From contig CM056742.1 in the NCBI GenBank assembly GCA_029851415.1, positions 16,905,736 through 16,969,735 of the forward strand: a stretch of DNA of 64,000 nt. The letters run 5' to 3'. Numbering within the stretch: the first letter of the stretch is position 1; each line of letters starts with the position of its first letter. Position numbers and translations under genes: made by a program. Below the pieces are notes generated by a model, which did no database searches, was not told where the DNA came from, and saw only the letters and a program-made list of their open reading frames with translations. The stretch is from Eretmocerus hayati (taxonomy: Eukaryota > Arthropoda > Insecta > Hymenoptera > Aphelinidae). Positions 21,772 through 35,300 of the stretch are shown in pieces.

Positions 21772-21804
21772 ATTAATCATGAGGAAGAGGCGCGAATACA
21801 ATCG

Positions 21805-21893
21805 ATAGATTTTGGCGAGATGAAGAGAATGGTCTAAGCCTTCTCAAGATAAACGTAATTTTGTTGAAGAAAGTATTGGATATAGTGAAAAAT
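21805..21893 (-). repeat. Dispersed non-coding repeat fragment
   Basis: The minus strand matches 14950-15050 (TTCTTCAACAAAAT and TCTCGCCAAAATCTATC). It abuts the DIRS end, so the DIRS element probably landed in a copy of this repeat. Confidence 0.6.
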
Positions 21894-22018
21894 TTCCCAG
21901 TCCCCCCTGGAACCGGCACTCGGTGAATTGCTCCGAAATGGCCCATGATCGGAATCAACTCATACCCATGGATAGTATAGTAGAAAAAATATCGAGTTAT
22001 ACCAATAATGGTGTACTA

Positions 22019-24985
22019 GCAGGGGAGCTGGCGATTATTTTTTTGTCAAATAACTTAAAATCTGGAAAAAATATATGTTATGCGCCGCAGCTGAACTAAG
22101 CCTTTGGTCGGGTTCAGCGATCTGGATGCCGGGGGAGAAAATTGTTACTGTGATATTTATAACTTTTTACGACAATTACTAATGACACATGACTTAATTG
22201 ATGAAACTTTCAGGGACGGTAGTTGGTAATCAGATATAACGGAAAACAACCTTCAGCAGTTCGTAACCCGGGGGAAAATGGTTCAGCGCGACGTTTAAAC
22301 ATAGTTCCTGACGACGTTTTGCAAAATTGATGTGTAATATCAAAAAAAAATTTGTGCGTCCCGGCGAACGCGCGATAGATGACGGAGTCTTTTAGGTAGA
22401 ACAACGTTATAGTTTGGTAATCCATCAGGGAGTAGAGAGGTTTGTCAACGATGATGCTGCATGAGGGTCGAAATGCATCACTGAAATTTGGTAATCTCGA
22501 GTATTCAGAATGCTTAATCAACAAACTATTCCACATCGAAATGGTGATCTTTATAAGAATGATATCGCTGAGCTCGAGTTTTAATCGTAGAGTCTGGCCG
22601 AATAGTTAGAGAGGAAAGAGTCATTCACAAGATCATTCTCAACGTTTTATCCCCGATTTTGAGAACTTTTCTCAGCAAGCAGAGAAAAGGCATCGAGACT
22701 TTTCTGCGTTATGCATCATTTGACGTGTAACTCGTCTTCTTCTTCCATGACGAATTGCATTCTCAACACGCAAAATCCCTAGGAATTTTCTTCAAAACTC
22801 CTGAAGATATACTCTTCTTTTGAGAAAATTAGAATTGACCTGATGTTCTAAAACTTCCTCACATGTTGAAAGTAGAGTAAGCTCATGACAAATCTTGGAA
22901 AAACTATACGATTCTTCACATTCTCCCGAGGTTTGCTTCACTCTTTCCAATCACTTCGTATTTGAATGTATGTAATAATTTAGAAAATTGCGGCAGAAGG
23001 TGGAGTCGGTTAATTGAAAACGTCTTCAGTATGGTCGAGTTACAAATATAATATTCATCAGCCGGGTGTAAGCTACTACACGAAAACGACTAATGCATTA
23101 TACTGCCCAATATGTATATGCATGACCTATGCGTGTGTATCGCTAGCATGTATGTACGCTCACACACTCAATACCTATACGTGCGTGGCGCTTGCGCAGA
23201 GTCGAGGTAACGCTGAGATCTTGCAATAGCTTCGTGTCTATACAGAATTTTCAAGCGTGGATTCACGTACCCAGCCGAAAGATGACTCCGTCATCAAAAA
23301 TGTGTCAAACTCACATCAAACAATTGTTCCTCTATTGCTCCAATCAAAAATGTTAATTTATGAATTTGCACACAACCGTGACCTTCGCCGACGGTCACAC
23401 AACCTTTCATCGCTTGTACAGGTGTTACCCCGGGGCCAGGTGAGGAAAAAATCTGGAAAAATTCTGTGATACGTAGGATAGCTGTGCAATTCTAGTCGCA
23501 TTTGCTCAGTTCACTGCAATGTCTGTACATGAGCCAAAAAGGGCATATCCACCCCTACACTACCCCCCAGCATGTTTTTCGCCGTTTACTCAAAAAATAT
23601 CGGGGGTACAAATTTTCTCTTCTGGACTTTTTTTATTTGTCTTGACGAGATCTATAAACTTACTTCACATCATTTTTTTTCTAAAATGATTATTTCTCGA
23701 TATTTATGCGTTCAAAGTATGAAATCGTCCTTTCCTGATGAATTCCATGCACAACTCGAGGCATAACTCAATTGGAATGATAGTTAGCATCACCAATTGT
23801 CAAGGGCGAAAGGGGTAGGAAAGTAGGATCAGGGACTGCATCATGTTATAGGAGAACATAAGAATCTGCAAATAATAAAAAAGAGTCTAATTCAATCATA
23901 ATCTCTATCACCGATATCGGATTCGCTATGTCTTCCTCACTCTGTTCTCCATTGGCTCTGGATATCCTATATTCAATGTCGTGCAATAAATCTTGGTCTT
24001 CATTTGGAGCAATCTCACTGGATCTCCGATTGTCAATATCGTGCAACGAACCTCCGTCCTCACCTTCTGCACTCGGAGCCTACCGCGCAGCTTCCGGGGA
24101 CCGCTACTCATATAATACTCAAGCTGCCACTACGCCGTTTGGTAAGGACTTCTAGTATTAGAAACAACAAAAAATGAGTGCGAAACGCAACGGTACCGTC
24201 CAATATATAATTCGCATGACTATTCATTTAAATCTAGTAACTATCATTGAATTCATCGGGAGAGGACGATTTTATACTTTGAACGCATAAATATCGAGAG
24301 ATAATCATTTTAGAAGAAAAATGATGTGAAGTAAGTTTATAGATCTCGTCAAGGCGAATGAAAAAAGTCCAGAAGAGAAAATTTGTACCCCCGATATTTT
24401 TTGAGTAAACGGCGAAAAACATGCTGGGGGGTAGTGTGGGGGTGGATATGCCCTTTTTAGCTTATGTACAGACATTGCAGTGAACTGAGCAAATGCGACT
24501 CGAATTGCACAGCTATCCTACGTATCACAGAATTTTTTCAGATTTTTTCCTCACCTGGCCCCGGGGTAACACCTGTACAAGCGATGAAAGGTTGTGTGAC
24601 CGTCGGCGAAGGTCACGGTTGTGTGCAAATCCATAAATTGACATTTTTGAATGGAGCAATAGAGGAACAATTGTTTGATGTGAGTTTGACACATTTTCTT
24701 TGATATTGCATATCAATTTTGCAAAACGTCGTCAAAAACTATGTTTAAACGTCGCGCTGAACCATTTTCCCCCGGGTTACGAACCGCTGAAGGTTGTTTT
24801 CCGTTGTATCTGATTACAAACTACCGTCCCTGAAAGTTTCATCAACTAAGTCATGTGTCATTAGTAATTGTTGCAAAAATATCAACAATTTTCTCCCCCG
24901 GCTACCAGATCGCTGAACCCGGCCAAACATATATTTTTTCCAGATTTTAAGTTATTTGACAAAAAATAATCGCCAGCTCCCCTGC
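22019..24985. mobile_element. 3-kb foldback element with nested inverted repeats
   Basis: The outer inverted repeat of about 300 bp (22019-22335 with 24712-24985) begins GCAGGGGAGCTGGCGATTA, and TA flanks each end (22017-22018, 24986-24987). A second pair of arms, about 23285-23750 and 24240-24713, also near-complementary, includes TGCTGGGGGGTAGTG and its complement. Between 22340 and 23280 there is single-copy filler on the left only. The centre (about 23780-24230) is unique and has two short overlapping acidic open frames (minus, 23846-24111) without a recognisable domain. No transposase was found. Confidence 0.8.
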
Positions 24986-24987
24986 TA

Positions 24988-27900
24988 TACTCTTACACGT
25001 TGACATTTGATAGATTTCGTTTCGTTTCTCAGATGAAACACTTGCCATGAGAATCCTATCATGAGTTGGCATTAGCAGGTTCATACAATAGACTGTGAAT
25101 AATTTTGTCGTTAATGTATAATCACGTTGATGCGATGAATAAATGGAGAAAGTTGTCGTGGATCGAGACAAAATGGAGGGAGGGAGACAAAGTATGTGTG
25201 GAATACGATTCGATCCTTCGACATCGTTTGGGTCTCTTGATAGCCTAGCCTTTTCAATCACAGTTCTGGAATACTTCGCAGGATTGCAATCACGGAGTAA
25301 TAGGACCGTGAGATGGTAGATTATTTCCTGTCACGTTAATAATTTTTGATCCGAGAGCTTTTGTTATACACCGTAAACGGCGCATAATCACAAGTATCAT
25401 TTTCAACATCGTGTGGTGCACGGTCATGCATAACTCATGCATGAACCATGCATCACTATATACCACTATTTTCTCTATGCGGTCATACCTGATCTAGTAC
25501 GAGTAGCGGTACGTCGTCAAGACATTGTGCGCCAAAAATTTTTCACGGAAACTATGAAGTTTCTGAGAGAAGGAATATGACCTTCAGTAGTGCGAACCTA
25601 GAGATAGTAATCGGGATCTGAATGTTTTTACGACCCGATTGCAAAGGGGGGGGGGGCAGGCGGAGCCCGTTTCGTAGCTGGACAACAGTTTTGGGTGTGT
25701 GGTTCTGTAGAATATCAGCGCCGGATCTCTATAGGTTGATTGTTTATTCGGAACAACTCATCACTTGGGGAAATAACCCCATCGACACTTTGATTTCCAC
25801 CTTGCATCCGGTGAATGCACGATTGGATCTCCCGTTTTTCGAGTCAATTTGTGGACATTCTTGAGGTGCATCTCTTGCCTAGGTCCCCCGTCTGACTAAA
25901 TTCTTTCCTTACTACTAAATGTCATATTTGACCTGCCTTGTCGAGTCTTTCCCTGGCGCTGATATCCAGATGAGCCCTCAGGCTCTGTCTCATTGATATC
26001 CATGAACTGGGACCATTCAAGCGGAGATCCGACCATGCATTCGCTGAGTGCAAGTAAAAGAACTGCAAGTGAAAGACTCAAAATATCGATAGGGGGAAGG
26101 GAGGTGGCTCATGCTCCAGACTTCTCCCACTTTCTGTATCATTCTATGGCTTGGTGCTGATTTCCCCCATCATCCACAGGATAACATCAATAGCGAGCTG
26201 TCAAATGAACTATCGTGCACCACCATCAGATCGTGCAGTCCCTCAGGGTAGCATTTTTTATGTTCAGGGCTGTCCGTCTGGCTATATCCGACTGTTACTA
26301 CTGAAAATAGTGTCCGCCTATCCTGCTCACCCCACAAACGACGCTGAACTTTGAATTGGTCGTAAACCCGTGGTTGGATGAAATCTCCCAAATGAGACAG
26401 GAAGAATCTCGATCCCATCGTGCTAATCAGAATTATAAGAATAAATAGCTGTAGAATCGTAAAGGTTGTTCCTTCCAAAAGTGCTTAAAACTCGCACTAC
26501 ATTTGTTCTTCTTGCTGCGCTGATAGACACCCGCTCAGAGGAGGAGTAGCTCATCTCGACGAATCGATCGGGCTGTTATCATCGGATTATGCGTTGGTTT
26601 ATTCTCAACGTATTCAAACTAACTAGAATCATTTAATGGAAAAAACTACCCCCTACTCATTCTTTCAATTTACAGTTCCTCAACGGTATCAAGCTCCAAA
26701 GAAGGCTCTCCATATTGCCAGAGGCCTGCCCTACATAATGTTAAAAAGTTACAGGTTGCCACTCATGGGCAATTTCCCCGCACAAAGTGTGCATCTCCCT
26801 TTACACTCAAAAAAGCTGTCAGCGTGGTGATGTTTATTCCGCTAGTTCCAAATTATGACATTATGCGGGGGTTTCGCTGATAAACAACTATAATTGATTC
26901 TCCTGACATGGAGCCGAATGTGATGAGTATTCTCATCTCATGCACGTAGATTTTGAATTCTAGATTCAGGCACATTCGAAGCATTTTATCACTGCAGCCA
27001 CCATGCATCTGTGTAATGAATTTTTTGAGCGAGGAACTGATTCTGAGTATCATTTGATTAATATCGTTCCGTGTGAAAAGATTTTTTCGAAGAATGACTT
27101 TCCGTACATCCTAATTAACAAATCACGGCAGCTTCTACGGCACCTGGAAGTATGATCACCTTTGATGTCTCGTTGTCGTTGTGGGCTCTTTACATTACTA
27201 ATTGAAGTCAGAGGTTGCAATTGCAGAAGCCTGTTCTCGATACTCATAGAAACAAATCATCTCAACAATGAATTACATAAAATAATGGAAAAGATATGAA
27301 ATTCCTAATATCTATAGGAAATTTGAATCTCGGACTACAGAATGTTGAGTTCTTCATTTTAGAAAACGAACTTTGCTGAAAGCCATGATATCACTCCGGG
27401 TAAGGAATCCAAGTTCCCTTGCAGACGCTATATATGTTAAATTTGCAAGTTTCAAATCAATTTTTCGTGACAATTTCTTCGGCAAACGATGTCATTGCCC
27501 TGGTAGTAACTGATTTCGTGGGACCTTTTGAATTCAATTTTGCTATTTTAAGGCTCTAATTGCACATTCTATTCAGTAAAGACCAAAAAGCCTCCTCAAT
27601 GAAGAATAAAAGTTTAGGTTCGGTTACGTGTCACCCCAGTTTGTTTTGGATCCAAATTGTCGATTAAATGCACGAATAAGATAGAAAAAATTTAGAGAGT
27701 GGATCGTATCAGTATGTCGTATGATTTGAGATCATTTCATGATACAATCAGGGAGGAAAAACAGTTACCCTCGACTGCATGCTGACAGATACCAATGCGT
27801 AATCATAATATGCACTCCCATATTCTGTCAGAGGATCCCGAAATTCGAGTCTGAATGAGGATAGATCTATTTTTGCAACGTTATTCGTGCGCTAGGAAAC

Positions 27901-28147
27901 CTATATTGCTATAATAGATTGTTCTTGACAATACTTTTTCAGCAAATATGAGTCGGTGAAAATTGAAATTTGAAAATTCGTAGGCCATATCGGTGGGGAC
28001 ATCGCAGTGAACATGTTAACACCCATACAAAGCCAATACATAACAGAGTTATTTTCAATTTTCAAAGTCCTGTTAACACGTTCGCTGCAACGACGATTTT
28101 TCGCAATTTTTTCTCGGTGACGAACTGGAATTCCGTAATCTGAGACA
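24988..28147. other. Intergenic, no gene recognised
   Basis: Only short frames without domain features. A poly-G tract lies at about 25649-25657. A GCAGTGAACATGTTAA end at about 28000 and a TTAACACGTTCGCTGC end at about 28075 look like termini of piggyBac-like MITEs related to the complete one at 55880-56129. Confidence 0.5.
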
Positions 28148-28149
28148 TA

Positions 28150-29040
28150 CAGGGTGTATCAAAAGCACAGTAATTTCCCGGCAAAGCTCGGAATCACCGA
28201 CCAAGTACTAATGCAGTACCAGTCCAAAACTGATGCAGCAGTTCCGCGACAAGTCTATAAGATTTGAGCTGTACCGAGACAGTACTAGCGTAGCAGTATC
28301 AGTTCGAGACTTATACGGAAGTTCCCCGACACATTTCCGAAAGTTGGGTGATACCGTAACAGTAATCGCGCTGCAGTATCAATTCAAGACTTATCCGGTA
28401 CCTCATGTGGCACCTCTCCGGGACTTGAACGGTACCGCAACAATTCTAGCGCAAAGTACCAATTCGAGACGAATGCGGAAGCTCCCCGACATTTTTTCGG
28501 AAGTTGGGTGGTACCGCAATAGTACAAGACAAGTGCAGAAGTATCGATTCAACACTTATACTACAGTTCCGCAACACCTGTCCGGGACTTGAATGGTACC
28601 ACAAAAGTACTAGTACAGTCTTATTAGTCTCACGAACTAGTCATGTCAGTCTCGAACTGGTGCTGCTGCGCTAGTGCTATAGTAGTACCATCCAAGTTCC
28701 GAAAAAGTGTCGTGAAGCTCCCTAATCTCTATCAAAATCAAACTTGCACTACCGCGGTAGTTCTGTTTTGGTATAGCTCAAATTCTGTAAAATTGCCGCG
28801 GAACTGCCGCATGAGTTTTTGACTCGTACTGCATCAGTATCCGATTGGTGATTGTCAACTGGGTACTGCGAAGAATGCTCTTTTTCAAAGAATCCTGATT
28901 TCAACAAATTCCACAATTCCACTTACAATTAAGTAACATAACAAAGTAAAATAGAATAATAATAAAAATATATCATCCGTTCTGAAATTGGAAGTACTTC
29001 TACCCCATGCGGAGAAATACACGACTTTTAGAACACCCTG
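28150..29040. mobile_element. Non-autonomous TA element with minisatellite core
   Basis: Terminal inverted repeats CAGGGTGTATCAAAAG and its partner (ending ACACCCTG) are flanked by TA on both sides (28148-28149, 29041-29042). The interior from about 28190 to 28850 is made of degenerate repeats built from pieces such as GTACTAGCGCAGTATCA and TTCCGAAAGTTGGGTG, with an approximate 160-bp period. No coding frame fits a transposase. Confidence 0.7.
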
Positions 29041-29400
29041 TATGTCTGCAACAAACTTTTTTCTGAGTCATTGCTCATCATTGAGAGAAATCACCTTAAA
29101 AATTTTCATTGACAATATTCTTCGAGCCATTACTTGTCGGTAAAGATTGGAAAATGTTGATGAATGCACATATTTTTCTATAATAGTGGTGCATATCAAT
29201 ATTACGTCAGCCCCATCATCTACTGTATCCAACGTGGATGGAATCTGCGCGAAAAGCATTGATAAAGTGATCAAATTTTTCCAACTTATATAAAACACAC
29301 ATGTATTATAATATACATACAAAATATATAAAATTCTTGGCCAAACATAGCAATGAGATCTTTTCTTACGTTGAAACTCAGAATATAGGCAAGCTTACAA

Positions 29401-32400
29401 TTAACGATTATACGCAACTTCTTCTTTCTTGATCGCTTCGATAAGTATCAACGAAAGCACAGCTTGGACAACCTGTAAAAAAAATATTTTTCTGATTTCT
29501 TGAACGAACTTCTGAATATTCCAACTATGGCTACATTTATAACAAAAAAAAAAACAATATCATTCCAAATCCAAAATGTACAAAACCATATTACAATTTG
29601 ATAAACTTTATAATCCAAATCGAAACATTGCGATAGTACTTACGTGCATCATACATAGAGATAGGGCAAGACCGGCAACCCAGATAGCTCGCGCTTCGAG
29701 GAACCATGACAATTCGTCAACGCATCCGTGGAAAAAGGCATTTCCGGTAACGCTGTCACGACATTCGGATGGCAGAGGCTTCATCAAATTCGTGTAATCA
29801 TTTGGTCCGTCAGCTCCGCAGCATCCGATCTATTTTCATGAAAAAAATTTGCAAACATTATTTGTGAATAGATTAATTTTTTAAGCTGCGTAATTCGGGT
29901 AATCTTTTTGGGTTCAAGCGACCATTAACTTTGGTTGCATTGAGGCTTTTGTGACCTTTATTCTATTTCTACTCGTGAGTTGAGTTTCGCGCATGGAAAA
30001 TAACTTAAACGTTTGAATTATAACAAAATTTCTTCGTCAATACAGAATTTTTAAATTTAACACACAAGTTGAGCAAATCATTCAAACTACTTCGTGTGGG
30101 AAACTCATTGCTTTTCAAAAATTTTTCATATATGTACCTATTGAACCATCTAAAGGCTGAGCTCTCAAAATATATTCATCAGCAAATTAACAAGTTTGAG
30201 AGCCAAAATTGGAATTAGTACCCTATGTGACAATGAATTATAGCTACACGCTTCGGGAGGAACGAGTGCAAAAACTTACATTCTCCTGAACCATCTTGAG
30301 AACGACAGAAACGTGCTCGTGATGCGAGTTGACGATGAGATTCGTCATGGACCTTTTAATTAGTGGCTGGATTGCACTGTCGTGAGTCGAAAAACACAAC
30401 AAAACAATTGTACCGATGATGCCGAGGAGAAAACATAAACCCTGGAGTCCGGCATTCTGTAATTAAGAATGCGATAAGTGAAATTGCTGATATATGATTG
30501 CAATGGAAATAAAATTGATTTAGTTTTAAAAAACCTTATTCCATTTTGGAGATGGGGCTATCTAAAAGTATGAAATTGTACAAAAATTCTTATACAATCT
30601 AACGAATAAGCTTCTTCGTTTCCTCGACTATTTTACTTATTGTTCACAATTTTTGATACCCACTGAGAATAAAATATTGCCGTCTGAGCAATACAACTAT
30701 ATTGTTACGTGGCATTGCCGTATATATTGTCACCACAGCAAAATGATTTTGTTATTGCAGCAATCTGGTATGAGTAACCTCGAAAAATCATTGAATATTA
30801 ATAATCTTTCACCGGTATCATTACGCGCAAAAATTGGATGGCTTTTGTAGTAAAATGATGGAGATGTGATTCTGATTCCATCGAGCATCGGGGCATTCGA
30901 AACATACGAGCTATATTTATTGATTCTGGCTGTAATACCGGATCACCAAACCATTCCAAGATGGATTGATGCGATATGAAAAATTGGTATTATTTTGCAG
31001 CAAAATACCATTTTGATCGTACGGCAAAACGCATGGCCGTACGACCAAAATTTTTTTCTCAGTGCGTGTGATTCTGGTGTTTCGAGGAAATACCAGTCTT
31101 TTTGTGGGTTGTGAGAATTATTTTGCCGTTTTAAAACCCGGCATAATGGATTCATTGGCTGGCAGAATCAATTCCAAAATAATGTAATAGGCATCATCTA
31201 TCACCTGATAGAATGGACCCGATAGAATGGATCTCGTGAATTATCCATAAGAGTTTACGAAATAAATTTTGATAGGAAATACGAAAAATGACCCGAGTTA
31301 CAATGCCACCTAAACGGGTCGGTCAACACATAAATTATGTAAATTTCTTGTTCTGTGTCACCTACAATATTTTTGATGATTCTATCAGCCATAGATTACA
31401 CCGCGCTCCAAAATTATTGAAAACTGGTGTGGTTTTGAGAAAAATTCCACTTCAACTATTACACATGAAAGCTTATCAAAATACATTCTAAAAGGAAAAT
31501 TCTAGCCAAATTTCTTAGGCCAATGAAAGTTATCGATTAAACTGAATAAATAAGAGTAAGCAACATCCTACTTGCAAATATCGGATCAGAGAGTGGCATT
31601 CTCTCGTTTCGAATCAAACGGAAGAAAATTTGACCACCCCATTTCTTCCGCACCAAATTAGTCGAAGACAACAACAATTTCTCTCAGAATGTGGAGCTAT
31701 CGGTGAAATGGAATTAAAAAAACAATGTTCTTCGATTTTCGCACACTGAGCTGGAGTCAATCAATTGAACTATCATCTCTGTCACGAGTTTTTGCTTTGA
31801 CAATCGAATTATTTTCGGGGATTTCCAATCTTAGCTACGCATGTTCCAACCTCTGATGACCTGTTTGGGGTAAAAATCGTGCGTACGATAGGTAAAATGA
31901 AACTTTATAAAGTTTGTACTCACAACTAGAAGGGCAAGCTGTTGTTCCATTAAAGCTGAAGCACAACTCACAAAGGAGATAAAGAAAACAAGCAGCGATG
32001 AAACAATCAGGATATCAATTCCAATGTAGAACTCGCCTATATCCAAAAATTCAATCCATTCTTGAAAGCCAGGTTCTAACCGTAGCCACGCTGATACGAT
32101 GAACAAAATCGTTCCAACTAGCTAGGATTAAAAATTTTATTAAAATTTCGTACATATACATTATATACATTATAAGTCATTTGTGCTACAATGGTATCAA
32201 GAACGCGCATGCAATAACCAGAAATACTTTCTCAACCTCCTAATAATTTGAAGAATTCATGAAGAAGGTAAAATATGAATTTGTTTCATGTTTATCCAAA
32301 TTATAACAACAAGGACCTTAATTTTATTCAAAGTCTTGTAGACATTTTTTTAACACTGTCATCAAAATATGCCATTCCCGCAAGATTATCTATTTCCCTC

Positions 32401-35085
32401 CCAGGGCAAACGTTTTGTGAGTAATGTCAAATTTCGCTGGAGTCAGAGACACTCGCTTAAATTGCGAAAATCGACCTTGCCTTATTCGACTCAAATTATG
32501 AATCCCCATTCCATTTAAATCCTCGCTTATTACAATTGTCGTGGGCGGAGAAAAAAAATAGACGATTCCTCATGCAAGCCCAGACGACCAAAATCAAATT
32601 ATAACAAACCCACTGATAAGTTCCATACGTCATGAACGATACATGTGACTTGAGTCTTGAATTTGATCGAGGTAAATATTAATGAAACACGTGTTTGTGA
32701 AGAAATTATTATTCAATCAGTTTCTGAATAATTTCTAAATTTAAATGTTTTTCAATTGCGCTTGAGTTTGGTTTTGTCACGGGGCATGAGTCAAATTCGC
32801 AATAAAAGAGTCGATATTAGGCAAGTGCGCCTAATATGCCCTGACTATTTTCATTCTGCTCAAAACTTTGCTTCATTTCGATATTTTCAATCCAGCTTAA
32901 TTGACTTTAATGTTTATTTTAAGATCTAAAAAATGAGCTAAAGCACATTGAAAAAGTGTTCGTACGAGTTTGAGCTAATGCAAATTTAAAAGGAGATTTT
33001 TTTCTGATTCCCCGAAGGGGTGTACCTATTTAGTCCTCGCGTGTATAGAAGACCTATTTCCATAAATTTATATGAGTTTATTGTAAAATCAACATCTTAT
33101 CTCGGTTTCCAGACGTCAAGTGAGCCATTTACACTCTCTTGAGTTTTCTCAGTGCAATGGGTGATTTTTCATGGACTCAATAACAAATCTAGAAAAGGAC
33201 TATGGAAGAAAATTAAGCACACTGCACCAATCAATGTAAAATCGATAAGAAATCGAATTTTAAAGCTTAGTAAAAAGCATTTTGAACTTGAGATAATGAC
33301 AAACCGGATAAGCTAAGATATGTCAGTTGTAATGCATCATTTTATTTGGCATGGATTTCAGAGTCTGACAAAAAAAGTTACGAGTGGAAAGCAATTATTG
33401 TATTTTTTCTCAATAACGCAGAGGTCACTCTAGGTCGGTCTAAAATGCTTACTTTGTTATATTCTAACGAAACGAACTTTTAAATAATAGGTGCTAAGCT
33501 CTGCGAGAGTGCACATCCAAGGTGTTGAGTTGAGTCAAATGACGAACACTTACCTTACTCATAACATGACGTGAGTGTACCTAATTTACCCCCACTCAAG
33601 ATCTTGAATGTGCGCTCTCGCAAAACTTGCCGTGTATTTTTCTTATGAATTTGAGAAAATTTATTGTTTCGAGTGATCTGAAATGGCCTATGCGTTCATT
33701 AGAACGAAAGTACTGTGTTTGCTAATTTTGATATTTTTTTGTTGGCTACTAGAAGCTATGCCAACCAAAATTTATGCAATCGATTTCAACGTACTTCAGC
33801 TCATTTTTTCCTCTCTGTTTTAACTTTCAAATGCTATTGCAGAATTACAAAATCCGATTCCTGACCGTTTTTACGCTCATAATACGAAAGAAGTGCAGTG
33901 TGCCTAATTTGCCCCCATAACTTTCTTCAAAATTTGCTCTCCATCTCATAGAAATCCATTCTTTCAGCTCAAATGATATGAAAAGGTGTAAAAAAAGCTG
34001 GAGAATGAGCTAAGGTATACAACCCATCTGGACTTCTAGGAGCAGAAATATCTCGATTATACGGAAAATCCACACGATCTCATAGAAATAAGCTCGAAAT
34101 ACCTGAGCTTTCCTTAGCTCACATTAAAGGTTTTGAAACAAGCGTTAAAATAAGTTGAGGTACGTGAAAAAATATTGAGATAATTCAAAGTTCCGAGCAA
34201 AACGAAAACACAGTGGGCAAATGAGGTGCACCCCCTTATTTACCATCAACTAAGAGTTTATAGTCAATTTTCAGTGATTTTTCAACGAGTAATTTCTACA
34301 ATTGAGTTTAGTACACGACGTTGTCATTTATCGCTTAGAAGCAATACGCCCATAAATACCATGACTATTTGATGTCTTATCTCCGAGATTATATCGCAAG
34401 CAGTTTCATCACATACACCCGCAAATGACCCTAAGAATGATATCTAGAATCTATCTAACATACTACTATCATTCATCTACCAAAACTAAAACCTGTCAAT
34501 CATCGCTCACAAATTTTATTTAGATTATCGACTGCCCACTACGATAATAAATCATTCAAAAATCATCCCTGTTTTAAAAATTGTATAAAATGTATGAGAA
34601 ATCGATGAAGTGGTTCTGCGACAGCACCCGTACTCTCCGAAATCATCAGATTTATCAACTAATGAAAAAAAATTTTAAGATTGAATTCCCTTCCAGCCTC
34701 GATAACAACAAATTAAATAACTGCCAGAAATAGGATCCCGATTGACCAAGACAGCTTTTCACTCAAGAACATAAAATTTTCAATAAAATCAAAAGAAAAC
34801 TGCTGTCTATACACCTTATACATCCCATCACTCATTGAGCAACGCACCTTGAATCCAATTTCCGGTGCGCGCGTAAGCTACATGATTCACGTCAGGTTGC
34901 ACGCCTACTCACGGTAAGAATCACTCTCTTCGCTCATTCACTCATTCACAAAAGTCTTCTTTCGGATTCACAAAATAAATTGCACTTACCCACACAACAG
35001 CGCTGAGACAGAACAGGGTATACTTAACACACTCGATTCCTTTTTCAAGCTGTCCCAAGCCACTACTACCCTGTGACCTGCCCAT
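29401..35085 (-). CDS. Tsp2A: Tetraspanin, Tsp2A-like
   Basis: Five minus-strand exons, all in phase 0: 34990-35085, 31924-32121, 30280-30456, 29644-29829 and 29472-29401 (stop TAA 29401-29403). All four introns are GT-AG with GTAAGT or GTGAGT donors. The product is 242 aa. It has four membrane helices: YTLFCLSAVVWLVGTILFIV, IGIDILIVSSLLVFFISFVS, GLCFLLGIIGTIVLLCF and WVAGLALSLCMMHVVQAVLS. The large outer loop has the CCG signature (IGCCGADGPNDY), PLPSECRD and HGC, giving four cysteines. Length and loop sequence agree with my recollection of insect Tsp2A, which with Ssk and Mesh builds smooth septate junctions in midgut and Malpighian tubules. Assignment to Tsp2A rather than another tetraspanin is from memory. 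Intron 1 (2868 bp) is full of repeats. Confidence 0.88.
30457..31923 (-). other. Tsp2A intron 2
   Basis: 1467-bp intron between the exons encoding helices 2 and 3. It contains short hairpins (for example ATTTTGCAGCAAAAT near 30992-31006 and a GTACGGCC pair) but no gene. Confidence 0.7.
32122..34989 (-). other. Tsp2A intron 1 with repeat fragments
   Basis: 2868-bp intron. Pieces like GTGCGCCTAATATGCCC (about 32826), GTACCTAATTTACCCCC (about 33577) and GTGCCTAATTTGCCCCC (about 33901) recur, and a related one lies outside the gene at about 35660. Part of 33780-34220 resembles 61255-61370. These are scattered remnants of one repeat family. Confidence 0.6.
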
Positions 35086-35300
35086 TTTTTTTCACTTTTC
35101 CCTGAACCCCCTTTTTTTCTTCCTGTTTCACCCTATTAACCTTCACCAATCAATTCCAACACCAAACTATTGATTATCACATAAAAAAAAACTATGCCCT
35201 AAATCAAGTAAAATCTCATCAACAGGTGTCGAAGACAAGTTTCTGGAAAGACTGGCATGTCTTGGAGCCACGATACTCATACTGAGATGCGCCGAGCTGT

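Larger units (their letters stand above)
9704..21804 (-). mobile_element. DIRS-like retrotransposon, decayed, nested insertions
   Basis: On the minus strand the order is gag-like, reverse transcriptase with RNase H, then tyrosine recombinase, which is the DIRS/YR-retrotransposon order. Inverted terminal repeats lie at 9704-9829 and 21645-21771 (roughly 80% matching by eye). A 39-bp sequence at 9974-10012, between the recombinase and the 3' terminal repeat, is the inverted copy of 21766-21804 (36 of 39 matching). This resembles the internal complementary region of DIRS-1. No target duplication is apparent, as expected for recombinase integration. Inserts within it are at 10263-10356, 11142-12109, 12728-17134 and 18000-18915. 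Removing these leaves roughly 5.7 kb. Stops and frameshifts in every coding segment show the copy is dead. Confidence 0.85.
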
